DNA of 16,062 nucleotides from Deltaproteobacteria bacterium (GCA_030671095.1 DAOVAK010000014.1:1-16062); one strand, 5' to 3'; positions 7,299 to 14,468 are shown, counted from the first letter of the stretch. Made by a program: numbers and translations. The notes: generated by a model not told the origin, from the sequence alone.

Positions 7299-7669
7299 TC
7301 CTTGCTGGGATTTATTGGCACTCGTCGCCTATCTCAAACAGCAAGGGCTGTGCCACTTAACGAAAGCCTTTCCAGAAGTCGCCATAAGAGCTTGAGAAAA
7401 CAGGGAAAGTTCTGCTTTGCATAATGATCGAACGACCCTCATCGCTGTGCGACCGATTGGCAAAACTGTTGAAAAACTCAACACTCTTGGTGGCACATAC
7501 GAACTAATTATGTCCGTTCTGGTAATAAATTATTTGATTTCGAAGACTTAGCCCAGTGTCGGATTTCGCAACAGTGACGTGGAAATTTCCCACATCTTTC
7601 AATCCAAGATTTCAACGTCCTCCACAAAGGCGCTGAACGCTACGCTCCTGTTTTTGCTTGGAGGGGATT
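7299..7669. other. Intergenic regulatory region upstream of the GcvH-like genes
   Basis: About 370 bases without a gene. It holds the sigma-54 promoter (7341-7355), a short GTTGA/TCAAC hairpin near 7468-7482, an AT-rich patch (7523-7537) and the perfect 10-base palindrome GGAAATTTCC (7581-7590). The last lies about 230 bases upstream of the promoter, a usual distance for an activator site. I see no other coding remnant. Confidence 0.5.
7341..7355 (-). promoter_or_regulatory. Sigma-54 (-24/-12) promoter of the GcvH-like genes
   Basis: The minus strand reads TGGCACAGCCCTTGC. The -24 GG and -12 GC are exactly 10 bases apart, and both blocks match the consensus TGGCAC-N5-TTGC fully. Transcription would start near 7329, leaving a leader of about 40 bases before ATG 7289. 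A sigma-54 activator gene is encoded about 2.6 kb away (3361-4704). Confidence 0.85.
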
Positions 7670-7986
7670 TCAATAGACTGCTTTTAACGCTTTGTAGCGG
7701 GAGAGGGATTCTTTGCAGATGGGGCAAGTCTCTTTGGGGAGCTCTGTGAGGGTGGAACCGCAGTTTTGGCAGACACAAGATTGGGATAGTTTTCCGAATT
7801 GGCCTTTTGGGCATATGCCATGTAGGGGTGGAAAGCCTGAATCTCGCCCTCATAGGCCATTTTAAGAACAGAGATCGTCTTGGGGTATCTTGGTTGAGCA
7901 TCAACGTAGGGCAAGATAAACATATAGATGAGGATGCAACCGAGAAAAATCACCGAATAGGGAGACCTGTTAGCTTTTTGTGACAT
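7670..7986 (-). pseudogene. Membrane-anchored rubrerythrin-like gene, internally deleted and frameshifted
   Basis: From ATG 7986 one frame encodes an N-terminal membrane segment (SPYSVIFLGCILIYMFILPY) and the first helix of a ferritin-like domain (MAYEGEIQAFHPYMAYAQ, ending at ENYPNL). After about 7775-7781 the homologous signal moves to another frame, which reads as a rubredoxin-like zinc ribbon (CQNCGSTL, then ETCPICKESLSRYKAL) and stops at 7670. Rubrerythrins have more than 100 residues of four-helix bundle with diiron ligands between these parts, and all of that is missing. The unshifted frame runs into an unrelated tail and stops at 7684. It is best read as a deletion relic; a sequencing or assembly error cannot be excluded. 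It follows the ferredoxin gene by 70 bases and may once have shared its operon. Confidence 0.8.
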
Positions 7987-8056
7987 TGGGGGCACCCCTG
8001 ACGAGAGGGTAAATGATATCGAGTTAAGTTTCGGAAGAGTAAACAAAAACGGGAAA

Positions 8057-9142
8057 CTACTTGTAGTCACTGAAATCGACCCCACGCTGGCGTCCCCGTT
8101 CCTCATACCAGGCCATTTCATCACCAGGAGGGGATACCATTTCCTCGGGTCGTTTACGGACGAGTTGGATGGCCTCTGAAGGACAGGTGCTCACGCAAAG
8201 ACCACAGCCGATACACCTCTCCTTGATGACCTCATAGGCATCCTCACCCTCTTCGATGGCATTGACCTGACAGCGCTCGTCTGCGCAGGTACCGCATGCC
8301 TCACACGTGTCAGGATCAATTTCAGCATAGTAATGGGAGTTGACCACCTTGGAGGCGGGAATGCCCAGTTCATTGATCCCTTTCAATACACCGCAGCAGC
8401 AGCCACAACAGTTGCAGATGAAGAAATGGCCCCCTTGCACGTTCCAGGTGAGATGGACCAGGGCGGCCTCCTCAGACTTTCGTAGCAGTTCGTAGGCATC
8501 TTCTTTGGAAATGGGATGACCATACCGGTAGTTATCAAAAACGTTTGGCACCGGAGCAATCCCCATGCAGACCTCCACAGGCCTATCACAGGGATTGTCC
8601 AGAAGGCCTTGCTCTTTCTTACAGATACATTCCATCTGGAGAAACGATTGGCCATTTTCGATAATGGAGGAGACCTTTTCGTAATGCAGGGCCTCATGCG
8701 TGGCCTGGATTTCCCTTTCGATGGGGATCACTTGCATGAGCTGGGGTTGGTGCTCCGAGAACTGCTGACCGAAGACTTTCATGTATTCCTCACACATCTC
8801 CGCCAGTTCGCGGTCCATATGGGGGAGCTGAAATTCATAGATTCCTATTACCCACGGAACCATTTTGAAGACCTTCATGTTGTCGAGCATGACAGCGAAG
8901 ACTTGGCCCCGTTCCCACATGGTCTTCAGCATCTCTTCCAGTCCCTCCAGGGGCCGACCGGTGCGCTGGGCGATCTGCTCCGGCGTCTCAAAAGTCAACT
9001 TCAAGTCACAGAAAAGTTCAGCCTGTTCCGGCTCAAATATCTTCTTGAGGATTCTGATTTCCACGCCGCTCTCCGTTGTGGGAAAACCGTTTGGCAGTGT
9101 ATCCAGCACCTTGGCCACTTTGTGATAGACTTCATCACCCAT
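8057..9142 (-). CDS. Winged-helix / 4Fe-4S ferredoxin protein with CxCCxCCC motif
   Basis: A 361-residue cytoplasmic protein. Residues about 15-100 look like a winged-helix-type domain (TPEQIAQRTGRPLEGLEEML, WERGQVFAV). A middle region carries C172-x-C174-x10-C185-x6-C192 and the dense motif CNCCGCCCGVL (243-253). The C-terminus is a two-cluster ferredoxin: CEACGTCADERC (280-291) and CIGCGLCVSTCP (310-321). GAGGAGG lies 9 bases before the ATG. The domain set fits a family of electron-transfer or sensor ferredoxins common in anaerobes; the electron partner is not evident here. It follows a 25-residue small ORF and precedes a rubrerythrin relic, so a redox or oxygen-stress setting is possible. 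Confidence 0.85.
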   Translation of the reverse strand: MGDEVYHKVAKVLDTLPNGFPTTESGVEIRILKKIFEPEQAELFCDLKLTFETPEQIAQRTGRPLEGLEEMLKTMWERGQVFAVMLDNMKVFKMVPWVIGIYEFQLPHMDRELAEMCEEYMKVFGQQFSEHQPQLMQVIPIEREIQATHEALHYEKVSSIIENGQSFLQMECICKKEQGLLDNPCDRPVEVCMGIAPVPNVFDNYRYGHPISKEDAYELLRKSEEAALVHLTWNVQGGHFFICNCCGCCCGVLKGINELGIPASKVVNSHYYAEIDPDTCEACGTCADERCQVNAIEEGEDAYEVIKERCIGCGLCVSTCPSEAIQLVRKRPEEMVSPPGDEMAWYEERGRQRGVDFSDYK

Positions 9143-9180
9143 GAGCTGTTACCTCCTCGCAAAAAATTTCTCGGCTCTCA

Positions 9181-9258
9181 TTAAGAGAGACAATTTGGAT
9201 GGTTATACCAGCCTTGAATCATCGCTTTTGCTCTCTCTAAGGGCACAGGCGGTTTCAT
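9181..9258 (-). CDS. 25-residue small ORF with strong ribosome binding site
   Basis: AAGGAGG lies 5 bases before an ATG at 9258 that opens a 25-codon frame ending at TAA 9181. The peptide contains VPLERAKAMIQGWYNHPNC, has one cysteine and no signal peptide or membrane segment. It ends 38 bases before the ferredoxin gene on the same strand. It could be a real small protein, a leader peptide, or the surviving start of a lost gene. I do not recognise it. Confidence 0.45.
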   Translation of the reverse strand: MKPPVPLERAKAMIQGWYNHPNCLS

Positions 9259-9402
9259 GATATCCTCCTTAAATGAGAAACTTTGGGGTGCGAGCTTTAT
9301 ATTTGCTCTATTTTTGGCGTTTTTGCAAGGGCCAAAACCGGATTAGAGCTAGCTGAAAGGTATATGATTCACTGGAAGGCGTTCGGAAAAGGGGATCAAA
9401 TG

Positions 9403-9432
9403 AAAAAAAAGGTCGCCAGGATTACTTCCCTG
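9403..9432 (-). terminator. Weak candidate terminator after the PPIase gene
   Basis: On the minus strand CAGG, an 8-base loop, CCTG, six bases, then eight T residues. The 4-bp stem spans the stop codon and is short, and the T-run is not directly adjacent; the T-run is the better part of the evidence. Confidence 0.35.
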
Positions 9433-10414
9433 TGAGGAATGTCTCCACTTTTGCTTTTGTCTTTAGTTCCTCAACATACACAGTTACTTCTTGCTGCACT
9501 TTTTCGTCCTTAAGATATTGTTGAAGCCTGTCTTTTATGTCCGCAAAAGCAATGATCGTTTCAGGCCTTTTCTCCGTGACTTTGATAAGGTGGCAGCCGA
9601 ACCGGGTCTCCACAACATTACTCAGCTCACCTATCTTTAAAGCAAAGGCGGCATCTTCAAAAGGTTTCACCATCTGTCCCCGCCCAAAATAACCCAGGTC
9701 GCCCCCCTTGACGCTACTGGGACCCTCGGAAAACTCTCGAGCCAAGCTTACAAAATCTTCACCTTTTAGCAATCTTCGCCGTATCTCCTCAAGCTTCTTA
9801 CGTGCTGCGGCCTTCTGCGATTCATCCGCCTTGGCATCAAGCTTTATCAAGATGTGGCTGGCCCGCACCTGTTCCGGTTTCCTGAATGAATCAGGATGAC
9901 TATGGTAATAGCCCTTGACTTCTTTTTCCGGAACGACGACTTTCTGAGCAATCTGCTTATCGATCAATTGTTGAATGAGCAGCCCCCTTTCAATTTGCGA
10001 TTTTACCTCCGCCTCAGAGATTTTCATGCTGCTCAATCTATTCTTGAATTCTTCCTCACTGGGGAATCGGTTCTTTAGCCCCCCATATTCCGCCTCCAAT
10101 TTCTCCTTTTGGACTTTGATCCCCTTCTTCTGACCTTCTTGGTAGAGCAGCTCCCGGCTGATAAGCGTCTCAAGGACCTGGCCTTTGATTGTAAGTAGCT
10201 GGACCTCGCCCACGGGCCTTCCCATATTAGCAAACCGTTGGCGGACAAGGTTCATTTCCCTGTCAAGTTCTTCTTGTGTAATTACTGATCCGTTGACAGC
10301 CGCCACCTTATTTTCAGCGGCAGGTTTCCCTGTTGCGAATCCTGGCAGAGCCATGCACGCAAGACTCGCCGCCGTTACCATGGCCCAAAACCATATTCTC
10401 GTTCCTGTTTTCAT
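9422..10414 (-). CDS. Exported parvulin-type peptidyl-prolyl isomerase (SurA/PrsA-like)
   Basis: A 330-residue protein with a signal peptide (basic start, hydrophobic WFWAMVTAASLACMALPGFA, likely cut near residue 27). A SurA-N-like helical chaperone domain (about 35-170) is followed by one parvulin domain (182-280) with RASHILIK, GGDLGYFGRGQM, PFEDAAFAL and GCHLIKV, and a C-terminal helix. It should act in the periplasm, assisting folding of exported or outer-membrane proteins. I chose ATG 10414, with AAGGA 10 bases upstream, over a TTG at 10450 that would put 12 residues before the signal peptide. The SLAC stretch is not a proper lipobox. It lies 100 bases downstream of the nuclease gene. 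Confidence 0.92.
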   Translation of the reverse strand: MKTGTRIWFWAMVTAASLACMALPGFATGKPAAENKVAAVNGSVITQEELDREMNLVRQRFANMGRPVGEVQLLTIKGQVLETLISRELLYQEGQKKGIKVQKEKLEAEYGGLKNRFPSEEEFKNRLSSMKISEAEVKSQIERGLLIQQLIDKQIAQKVVVPEKEVKGYYHSHPDSFRKPEQVRASHILIKLDAKADESQKAAARKKLEEIRRRLLKGEDFVSLAREFSEGPSSVKGGDLGYFGRGQMVKPFEDAAFALKIGELSNVVETRFGCHLIKVTEKRPETIIAFADIKDRLQQYLKDEKVQQEVTVYVEELKTKAKVETFLTGK

Positions 10415-10514
10415 TTTTATTTGGTCCTTCAAAGTATATAATAAAGCCAAGGGAACCTGCCTAAAATCCTGGCATCAACAATGTACGAATGCTGTGATCA
10501 AGCATAATTTCAGA

Positions 10515-11006
10515 TTAGCTGTTCCCAAAATCCTCAGGATCCATCTTTTCCAAAATGTCCTGCCATTTCTTTCCCTCATCCGACGTATCCTCTGGGTCGC
10601 TCTGTATATCTATGAGCATCGACTTGGTGAGAACCTCATCCGCTGCAAAAATCGGCACCTCAAATCGAAGAGAAAGGGCAAGTGCGTCGCTTGGTCTCGC
10701 ATCGATGGAGATTTCTCTGCCATTATGGGTGACATGGATCAGAGCAAAATAGGTGTTGTTCTTGAGGTCACAGATCTCCACCCGCTTCACCTCTACATCT
10801 ATCAGGTCCAGAATATTTTTGAGGAGATCATGGGTCATTGGTCTTGCGAACTTGACGCCTTCCAACTCACTGGCAATAGCGTTGGCCTCCAAAAACCCTA
10901 TCCATATGGGCAACGATCGTTCTCCGTCAACCTCCTTCAAAATCACGATGGGACTCTGTGTTAAAGAATCAACCGCCACTTTAGATATGACCATCGGCCT
11001 AAACAT
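10515..11006 (-). CDS. Bifunctional nuclease family protein (DUF151)
   Basis: A 163-residue protein with the BFN/DUF151 fold: VDSLTQSPIVILKEVDGER, LPIWIGFLEANAIASELEG, the PMTHDLLKNIL helix and ISIDARPSDALALSLRFEVPIFA. These are the family's characteristic blocks; members have been reported with RNase/DNase activity, and their role in bacteria is poorly defined. The acidic tail (about 135-163) is variable. It begins 5 bases after the stop of the 62-residue upstream gene, so the two are very likely co-translated. The site before its ATG (AAGGG, about 11 bases away) is weak, consistent with coupling. Confidence 0.9.
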   Translation of the reverse strand: MFRPMVISKVAVDSLTQSPIVILKEVDGERSLPIWIGFLEANAIASELEGVKFARPMTHDLLKNILDLIDVEVKRVEICDLKNNTYFALIHVTHNGREISIDARPSDALALSLRFEVPIFAADEVLTKSMLIDIQSDPEDTSDEGKKWQDILEKMDPEDFGNS

Positions 11007-11011
11007 TATAT

Positions 11012-11200
11012 TTAACCCTTGCGGTTCCTTTGTTCTTGTGTCATACGCATAATGATCTGTCTTTGCAGAGATACAGTGGTCATGATCTCTTCTCCACTGT
11101 TCCAGCGGATTCGCATGGCGTTTCCCTCGACCGAAAGGACTTCATAAACGCCCTTCATGTTTTTGTATTTGTCTCCCACTTCGAACTGGATGATACTCAT
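11012..11200 (-). CDS. Small beta-rich protein co-encoded with the DUF151 nuclease
   Basis: A 62-residue protein opening with IIQFEVGDKYKNMKGVYEVL, followed by AMRIRWNSGEE and a C-terminal basic helix (LQRQIIMRMTQEQRNRKG). The strand-turn pattern with GxY...V..G and RWxxGE looks like a small SH3/KOW-type barrel, which often binds nucleic acid or protein; that is inference from pattern only. AAAGGAGG lies 9 bases before the ATG, the best such site in this cluster. The 5-base gap to the nuclease gene suggests a functional pair. I do not know a name for it. Confidence 0.75.
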   Translation of the reverse strand: MSIIQFEVGDKYKNMKGVYEVLSVEGNAMRIRWNSGEEIMTTVSLQRQIIMRMTQEQRNRKG

Positions 11201-11340
11201 AATCAGAATTTCCTCCTTTCATGAATCCGTCTTTACGATCTTATGGGCCCAGGGAAATGTCCGTCCCTCTTCGCACGTCCATCCGTAGGCCACCCCTAAT
11301 GGAGGCCTTTAAATGGAATTCGCCTCGATTTTCTCGTTAA

Positions 11341-11646
11341 CTAATAGTAACGGCGTCCGCCACCGCCACCGCCGCCACCTCTTCCTCCTCTTTGACCCCC
11401 TTCGCGGCGAGGACGAGCTTCACTCGCTTTGAGCGCTCTTCCCTTCAACGTGGTCCCGTTCAGGTTCTGGACCGCGGCCTCACCTTCATCCTTGGAAGGC
11501 ATCTCCACGAATCCGAAACCTCTTGATCTGCCCGTATAGGCGTCCTTGATAATTTTGGCAGATTCAACCTGGCCAAACGCCTCAAAGGCTTGTTGCAAAT
11601 CCTCCTCAGTGAGGTCATATGACAAATTGCCGACGTAGATATTCAT
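11341..11646 (-). CDS. RRM-type RNA-binding protein with Gly/Arg-rich tail
   Basis: A 101-residue protein with one RNA recognition motif: RNP2 IYVGNL (3-8) and RNP1 RGFGFVEM (42-49), with the usual AFGQVESAKII and AAVQNLNG elements, then a basic RGG-type tail ending GGGGGGGGRRYY. Aromatic residues at the RNA-contact positions are conserved. Bacterial proteins of this type are abundant single-RRM proteins, in some bacteria linked to cold response and mRNA binding. GGGAGGAG lies about 7 bases before the ATG. Its own hairpin-bearing leader (11702-11720) suggests separate transcription. Confidence 0.93.
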   Translation of the reverse strand: MNIYVGNLSYDLTEEDLQQAFEAFGQVESAKIIKDAYTGRSRGFGFVEMPSKDEGEAAVQNLNGTTLKGRALKASEARPRREGGQRGGRGGGGGGGGRRYY

Positions 11647-11701
11647 TAAGATCTCCTCCCAAACTTAAAGCATTCGCTCGGAATATTGGTTAAAACAAGA
11701 T

Positions 11702-11720
11702 GACCGGAAAACGACCGGTC
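11702..11720 (-). promoter_or_regulatory. Hairpin upstream of the RRM gene
   Basis: On the minus strand GACCGG, a 7-base loop, CCGGTC; the upstream arm is part of the palindrome GACCGGTC. It sits 55 bases before the RRM start and has no T-tract. It may be an operator or a 5' UTR structure. Confidence 0.35.
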
Positions 11721-11793
11721 TATAAGACAAGCCTTGTTAAAACTGGAATTCATGATCTTCGTCTTGTGTTACAATACACAAAAAATGGAAATA

Positions 11794-12222
11794 TCAAGCA
11801 ATTTCAATAACTTCTACGTCGAAAAACAATGTGTATCCAGCCAGAGGATGGTTGGCATCAAGCGTAATAATATCTTCTGCCAGATCTGTAATAGTCACGA
11901 TGATGGGATTGCCATCCTGTTGCCTAATCTGGAGCCTCTGCCCAATCGTCGGTGTAATGTCGTCAGGAAACTCGCTTCTATTAACCTCCACCACCAGTTG
12001 ATCTTGCTTGGCCCCGTATGCTTCTTCAGGAGGGATTTCAATGCTCTTACTATCTCCCACCTCCATGCCGAAGACGCCTTTTTCAAAACCGGGTATGACA
12101 GCCTTATTCCCCACTGTGAATTCAAACGGCTCTTGCTCTTTTGACGTGTCAAATACTTCTCCGTTTTCCAGTTTCCCCGTATAGTGCACTTTCACCGTAT
12201 CTCCATCTTTTACTTTGCTCAT
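11794..12222 (-). CDS. slyD: SlyD-type FKBP peptidyl-prolyl isomerase
   Basis: A 142-residue cytoplasmic FKBP. It has the N-terminal part VKVHYTGKLENGEVFDTS and PFEFTVGNKAVIPGFEKGV, the flap-inserted chaperone domain (about 72-120), and the closing signature NHPLAGYTLFFDVEVIEI typical of SlyD-like proteins. The histidine/cysteine metal-binding tail of E. coli SlyD is absent, so it ends right after the FKBP fold. It should catalyse prolyl isomerisation and act as a folding helper. CAGAGGAG lies 6 bases before the ATG. It is transcribed in the same direction as the RRM gene, 147 bases apart. Confidence 0.93.
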   Translation of the reverse strand: MSKVKDGDTVKVHYTGKLENGEVFDTSKEQEPFEFTVGNKAVIPGFEKGVFGMEVGDSKSIEIPPEEAYGAKQDQLVVEVNRSEFPDDITPTIGQRLQIRQQDGNPIIVTITDLAEDIITLDANHPLAGYTLFFDVEVIEIA

Positions 12223-12390
12223 GAATAACTCCTCTGGATATAGTGGTCAGTCCAAACAACCTCTTCCTCAAGAGTAGCCACTCTCCACCCCGATTTACTG
12301 CCTTCTCGTTAAATACGGACCAGAACTCGACGCACCTTCATAGGCATTTGCGTAAAGTTGTGTTGCAGCGTCATTCATCAATGACCTCTA

Positions 12391-12535
12391 GAGACCTTTG
12401 AAAAACGCCCCCTTTTGCACAATCTCTGCGTCAGACTCAGATTTTAATCCTCGAAATACTTATCGTGTATTCCTGCGGTTAAAATCATCGCCTTCCTTGA
12501 CCTTGAACAAAATTGAACGTTTCTTTTAAGGTCTC
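12391..12535. mobile_element. 145-bp fold-back (MITE-like) element with 5-bp target duplication
   Basis: The left end GAGACCTTTGAAAAACG (12391-12407) and right end CGTTTCTTTTAAGGTCTC (12518-12535) form an imperfect terminal inverted repeat, identical in the outer eight bases. Inner arms GATTTTAA (12440-12447) and TTAAAATC (12479-12486) are a perfect inverted pair with the same centre (12463), so the whole element can fold back on itself. It is flanked by CTCTA on both sides (12386-12390 and 12536-12540). It has no coding capacity and would depend on a transposase from elsewhere. Confidence 0.7.
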
Positions 12536-12919
12536 CTCTAGTTGGCGTTAAAGAGAGTCAAAGATGGGAAGGTACGTGCTGACTTCCATTGGACAAATAG
12601 CTAAGAAGGCCGATGCAAAAGCACGGTGGCTAAGAGTTTTCCGCTACCCTTATCAGTTGAGGAGTCTAGACTCAGGTGAGAGAGGCGGGAGAACTTGGCC
12701 GGATGGTTTTGGCATCATAATCATGTGCGCCCAAACCTGGGCTGCAAAAAAAATGGAATGATGGCCTAATAATGCTATCAACAAGCACCTATCATCATTC
12801 GATAAATAACTCAATCTTTACTATTTTATACTATTAGAAAAAATAATCAAGTTTTTTATGCTTTGTTTTATTTAGAGAATTTCTGGTGAAGCGTAATTGG
12901 CGGCAATATGCCTTGTGAG
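12536..12919. other. Gene-poor intergenic stretch, A+T-rich at its right end
   Basis: No convincing gene. A 65-codon plus-strand frame (12564-12761) has no good ribosome binding site and no family resemblance. A small GCCCA/TGGGC hairpin lies at 12729-12742. Positions about 12780-12885 are strongly A+T-rich. The stretch from 12223 to 12390 likewise shows nothing beyond the leader of the FKBP gene. Confidence 0.5.
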
Positions 12920-13708
12920 TCATTGATCTGACAGGAACTTCATTAAGACGCTATTAAAGGCTTGGGCCTGCTCCACATTGGAAAGATGGGCCGCAGAGGG
13001 CAACACCACCAGTCTGGAGCCCGTAATACGCTGCTGCATGGCCTCAGCGGCAGCCACTGGCGTTCCAGGATCCTCCTCACCCACCATGATCAGAGTGGAA
13101 ATTTTGATCTCGGATAGGCGCTCCAGATAATTCAGTCCACGGATCGCCTCGCTGCATCCAATATATCCATCTACTGGGGTCGCCAGGAATTGCTGTCGGA
13201 TCTGTTGCACCTCCGGCGGATTCTGCTTGAGAAAAGCTGGGGTAAACCAACGTTCAAGGGTTCCATCAACCAGGGCTTCCATCCCCTTGTCACGGGCCAT
13301 TTCGATGCGTTCTTGCCAGACAGGTTGGGCCTCCTCTGGAAGCAGAGCAGCCGTATCGCAAAGCACAAGCTTTTCTAGTCGATCCCCATGATGCAGGGCT
13401 AGGCACTGACCTATCATCCCACCCATGGACAGACCCACGAAATGCACCTTCTCAATACCAAGGGCGTCAAGCAAACCGATGGCGTCCTCTCCCAGCATAT
13501 CCAAGGTGTATGCGCCTGGCGGGGCTTCGCTGTCACCGTGGCCTCTTGTGTCGTAACGGAGAAACTGGTAGTGCGGTTCCAGGGCCTCCAGCTGGGGATC
13601 CCACATGTCCAAGCTGGACCCCAAGGAATGGCTCAACATTACGGTTGGCGCGCCCTCCTTGCCAGAGAGTTCATAATTCATCTTGATGCCATTTGCTTCA
13701 ATTGGCAT
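12920..13708 (-). CDS. Alpha/beta hydrolase, 3-oxoadipate enol-lactonase-like
   Basis: A 262-residue alpha/beta hydrolase. The catalytic triad is visible: S94 in GLSMGG, D213 in GEEDPGTP and H241 in AAHLSNVEQ; the oxyanion region is HSLGSS (27-32) and RYDTRGHGDS (51-60) matches the family. The sequence resembles PcaD enol-lactonases, including length and the cap region, but no other pca genes are nearby, so the substrate is uncertain. I chose ATG 13708 (GGGGAG 8 bases upstream) over a GTG at 13747, which falls about at the predicted transcription start. It has its own sigma-70 promoter and is divergent from nothing nearby, so it is probably monocistronic. Confidence 0.88.
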   Translation of the reverse strand: MPIEANGIKMNYELSGKEGAPTVMLSHSLGSSLDMWDPQLEALEPHYQFLRYDTRGHGDSEAPPGAYTLDMLGEDAIGLLDALGIEKVHFVGLSMGGMIGQCLALHHGDRLEKLVLCDTAALLPEEAQPVWQERIEMARDKGMEALVDGTLERWFTPAFLKQNPPEVQQIRQQFLATPVDGYIGCSEAIRGLNYLERLSEIKISTLIMVGEEDPGTPVAAAEAMQQRITGSRLVVLPSAAHLSNVEQAQAFNSVLMKFLSDQ

Positions 13709-13751
13709 GACTACGCTCCCCTTCCCTAGGTGCAGATTCCTTTTCACAATG

Positions 13752-13779
13752 AGTATATGGAGCTAAACGGTCGTGTCAA
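13752..13779 (-). promoter_or_regulatory. Sigma-70 promoter of the alpha/beta hydrolase gene
   Basis: On the minus strand TTGACA (13779-13774), 16 bases, then TATACT (13757-13752): a perfect -35 and a five-of-six -10. Transcription would start near 13745, supporting the ATG start at 13708. Confidence 0.75.
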
Positions 13780-13937
13780 GAATGAAAATTCCCCAGTTTA
13801 AACGGGTGGTTATTCTGATGGGCCCGGCCAAAGAACCGAATGCACCTATCTTTCTTTATCAGAAGCCAGGTGGCGAGGGCAATAATGGAACAGTCATATT
13901 TTATAATGATATTCATAATCCACCATAGTCCTCTTTG

Positions 13938-14468
13938 TTAGCGATGTTTTTCTTCTTGCGGGAGCAAGGCGGGAGGGAGGGCCCTTTGATTGATGAATAA
14001 ACCCAACTCATTTCCTGTTTTATGATGGACGTACTTGGCTACCATAGCCATGCCGTTTTTATAGGCTAGTTTCAGAGGGGGAACGTTATCCAATCTGATT
14101 GTCACATAGATTTTTTTACGTTTTGATCTTTCAATTAAGCCCTTTATTAAGGCATCTGCAATATCAAGTTTCCTATATTGAGGTTCAATAGCTGTATAGC
14201 CTCTCTCGATGTACCCAGAAAGGTCTAACCCGGTGGCTGCTTCTAATTTTTTTCTGTAATCTTCTTTTTGAATCTTATGGGTGACAGTGCCAATCACACG
14301 ATCTCCATGACTGGCATAGCCTACGAGATATGCGTCTCGCAAGTTGTCGTCAATGTAGGCCTTTCCAACACCACCTTCCTTTATTATTAAGTTTTTAATT
14401 TGATTAAAGGCCTGTGGAGGAATTAAGTGTGGCTTTTTAAAAAAGTATTTTATCGAATCCTTTTGCAT
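13938..14468 (-). CDS. GNAT-like N-acetyltransferase
   Basis: A 176-residue protein with a GNAT-like layout: a strand DAYLVGYAS, then YIERGYTAIEPQYRKLDIAD followed by an ALIKGLIERSKRK helix (the acetyl-CoA site, in a weak form of the R/QxxGxG/A loop), an IYVTIRLDN strand and LKLAYKNGMAMV. The C-terminus (about 160-176) is proline- and charge-rich. The acceptor substrate is unknown. There is no good ribosome binding site before the ATG. It lies 84 bases downstream of an amidohydrolase gene on the same strand, and all three right-end genes are visibly more A+T-rich than the genes to their left. Confidence 0.65.
   Translation of the reverse strand: MQKDSIKYFFKKPHLIPPQAFNQIKNLIIKEGGVGKAYIDDNLRDAYLVGYASHGDRVIGTVTHKIQKEDYRKKLEAATGLDLSGYIERGYTAIEPQYRKLDIADALIKGLIERSKRKKIYVTIRLDNVPPLKLAYKNGMAMVAKYVHHKTGNELGLFINQRALPPALLPQEEKHR

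Noticed and set aside
7684..8124. 146-residue reading frame as an intact gene
   Set aside because: Its start lies inside the ferredoxin gene and its last third is out of frame relative to the zinc ribbon; only the part from 7986 is meaningful, as a pseudogene.
10353..10362. Lipoprotein signal in the PPIase (SLAC)
   Set aside because: The residues before the cysteine do not fit a lipobox and a normal signal-peptidase site follows.
11764..11781. TTGTGT/ACACAA hairpin after the FKBP gene as a terminator
   Set aside because: On the transcribed minus strand the T-run lies before, not after, the stem.
12564..12761. 65-codon plus-strand open frame in the gene-poor stretch
   Set aside because: No good ribosome binding site, no recognisable motif, and composition typical of non-coding sequence.
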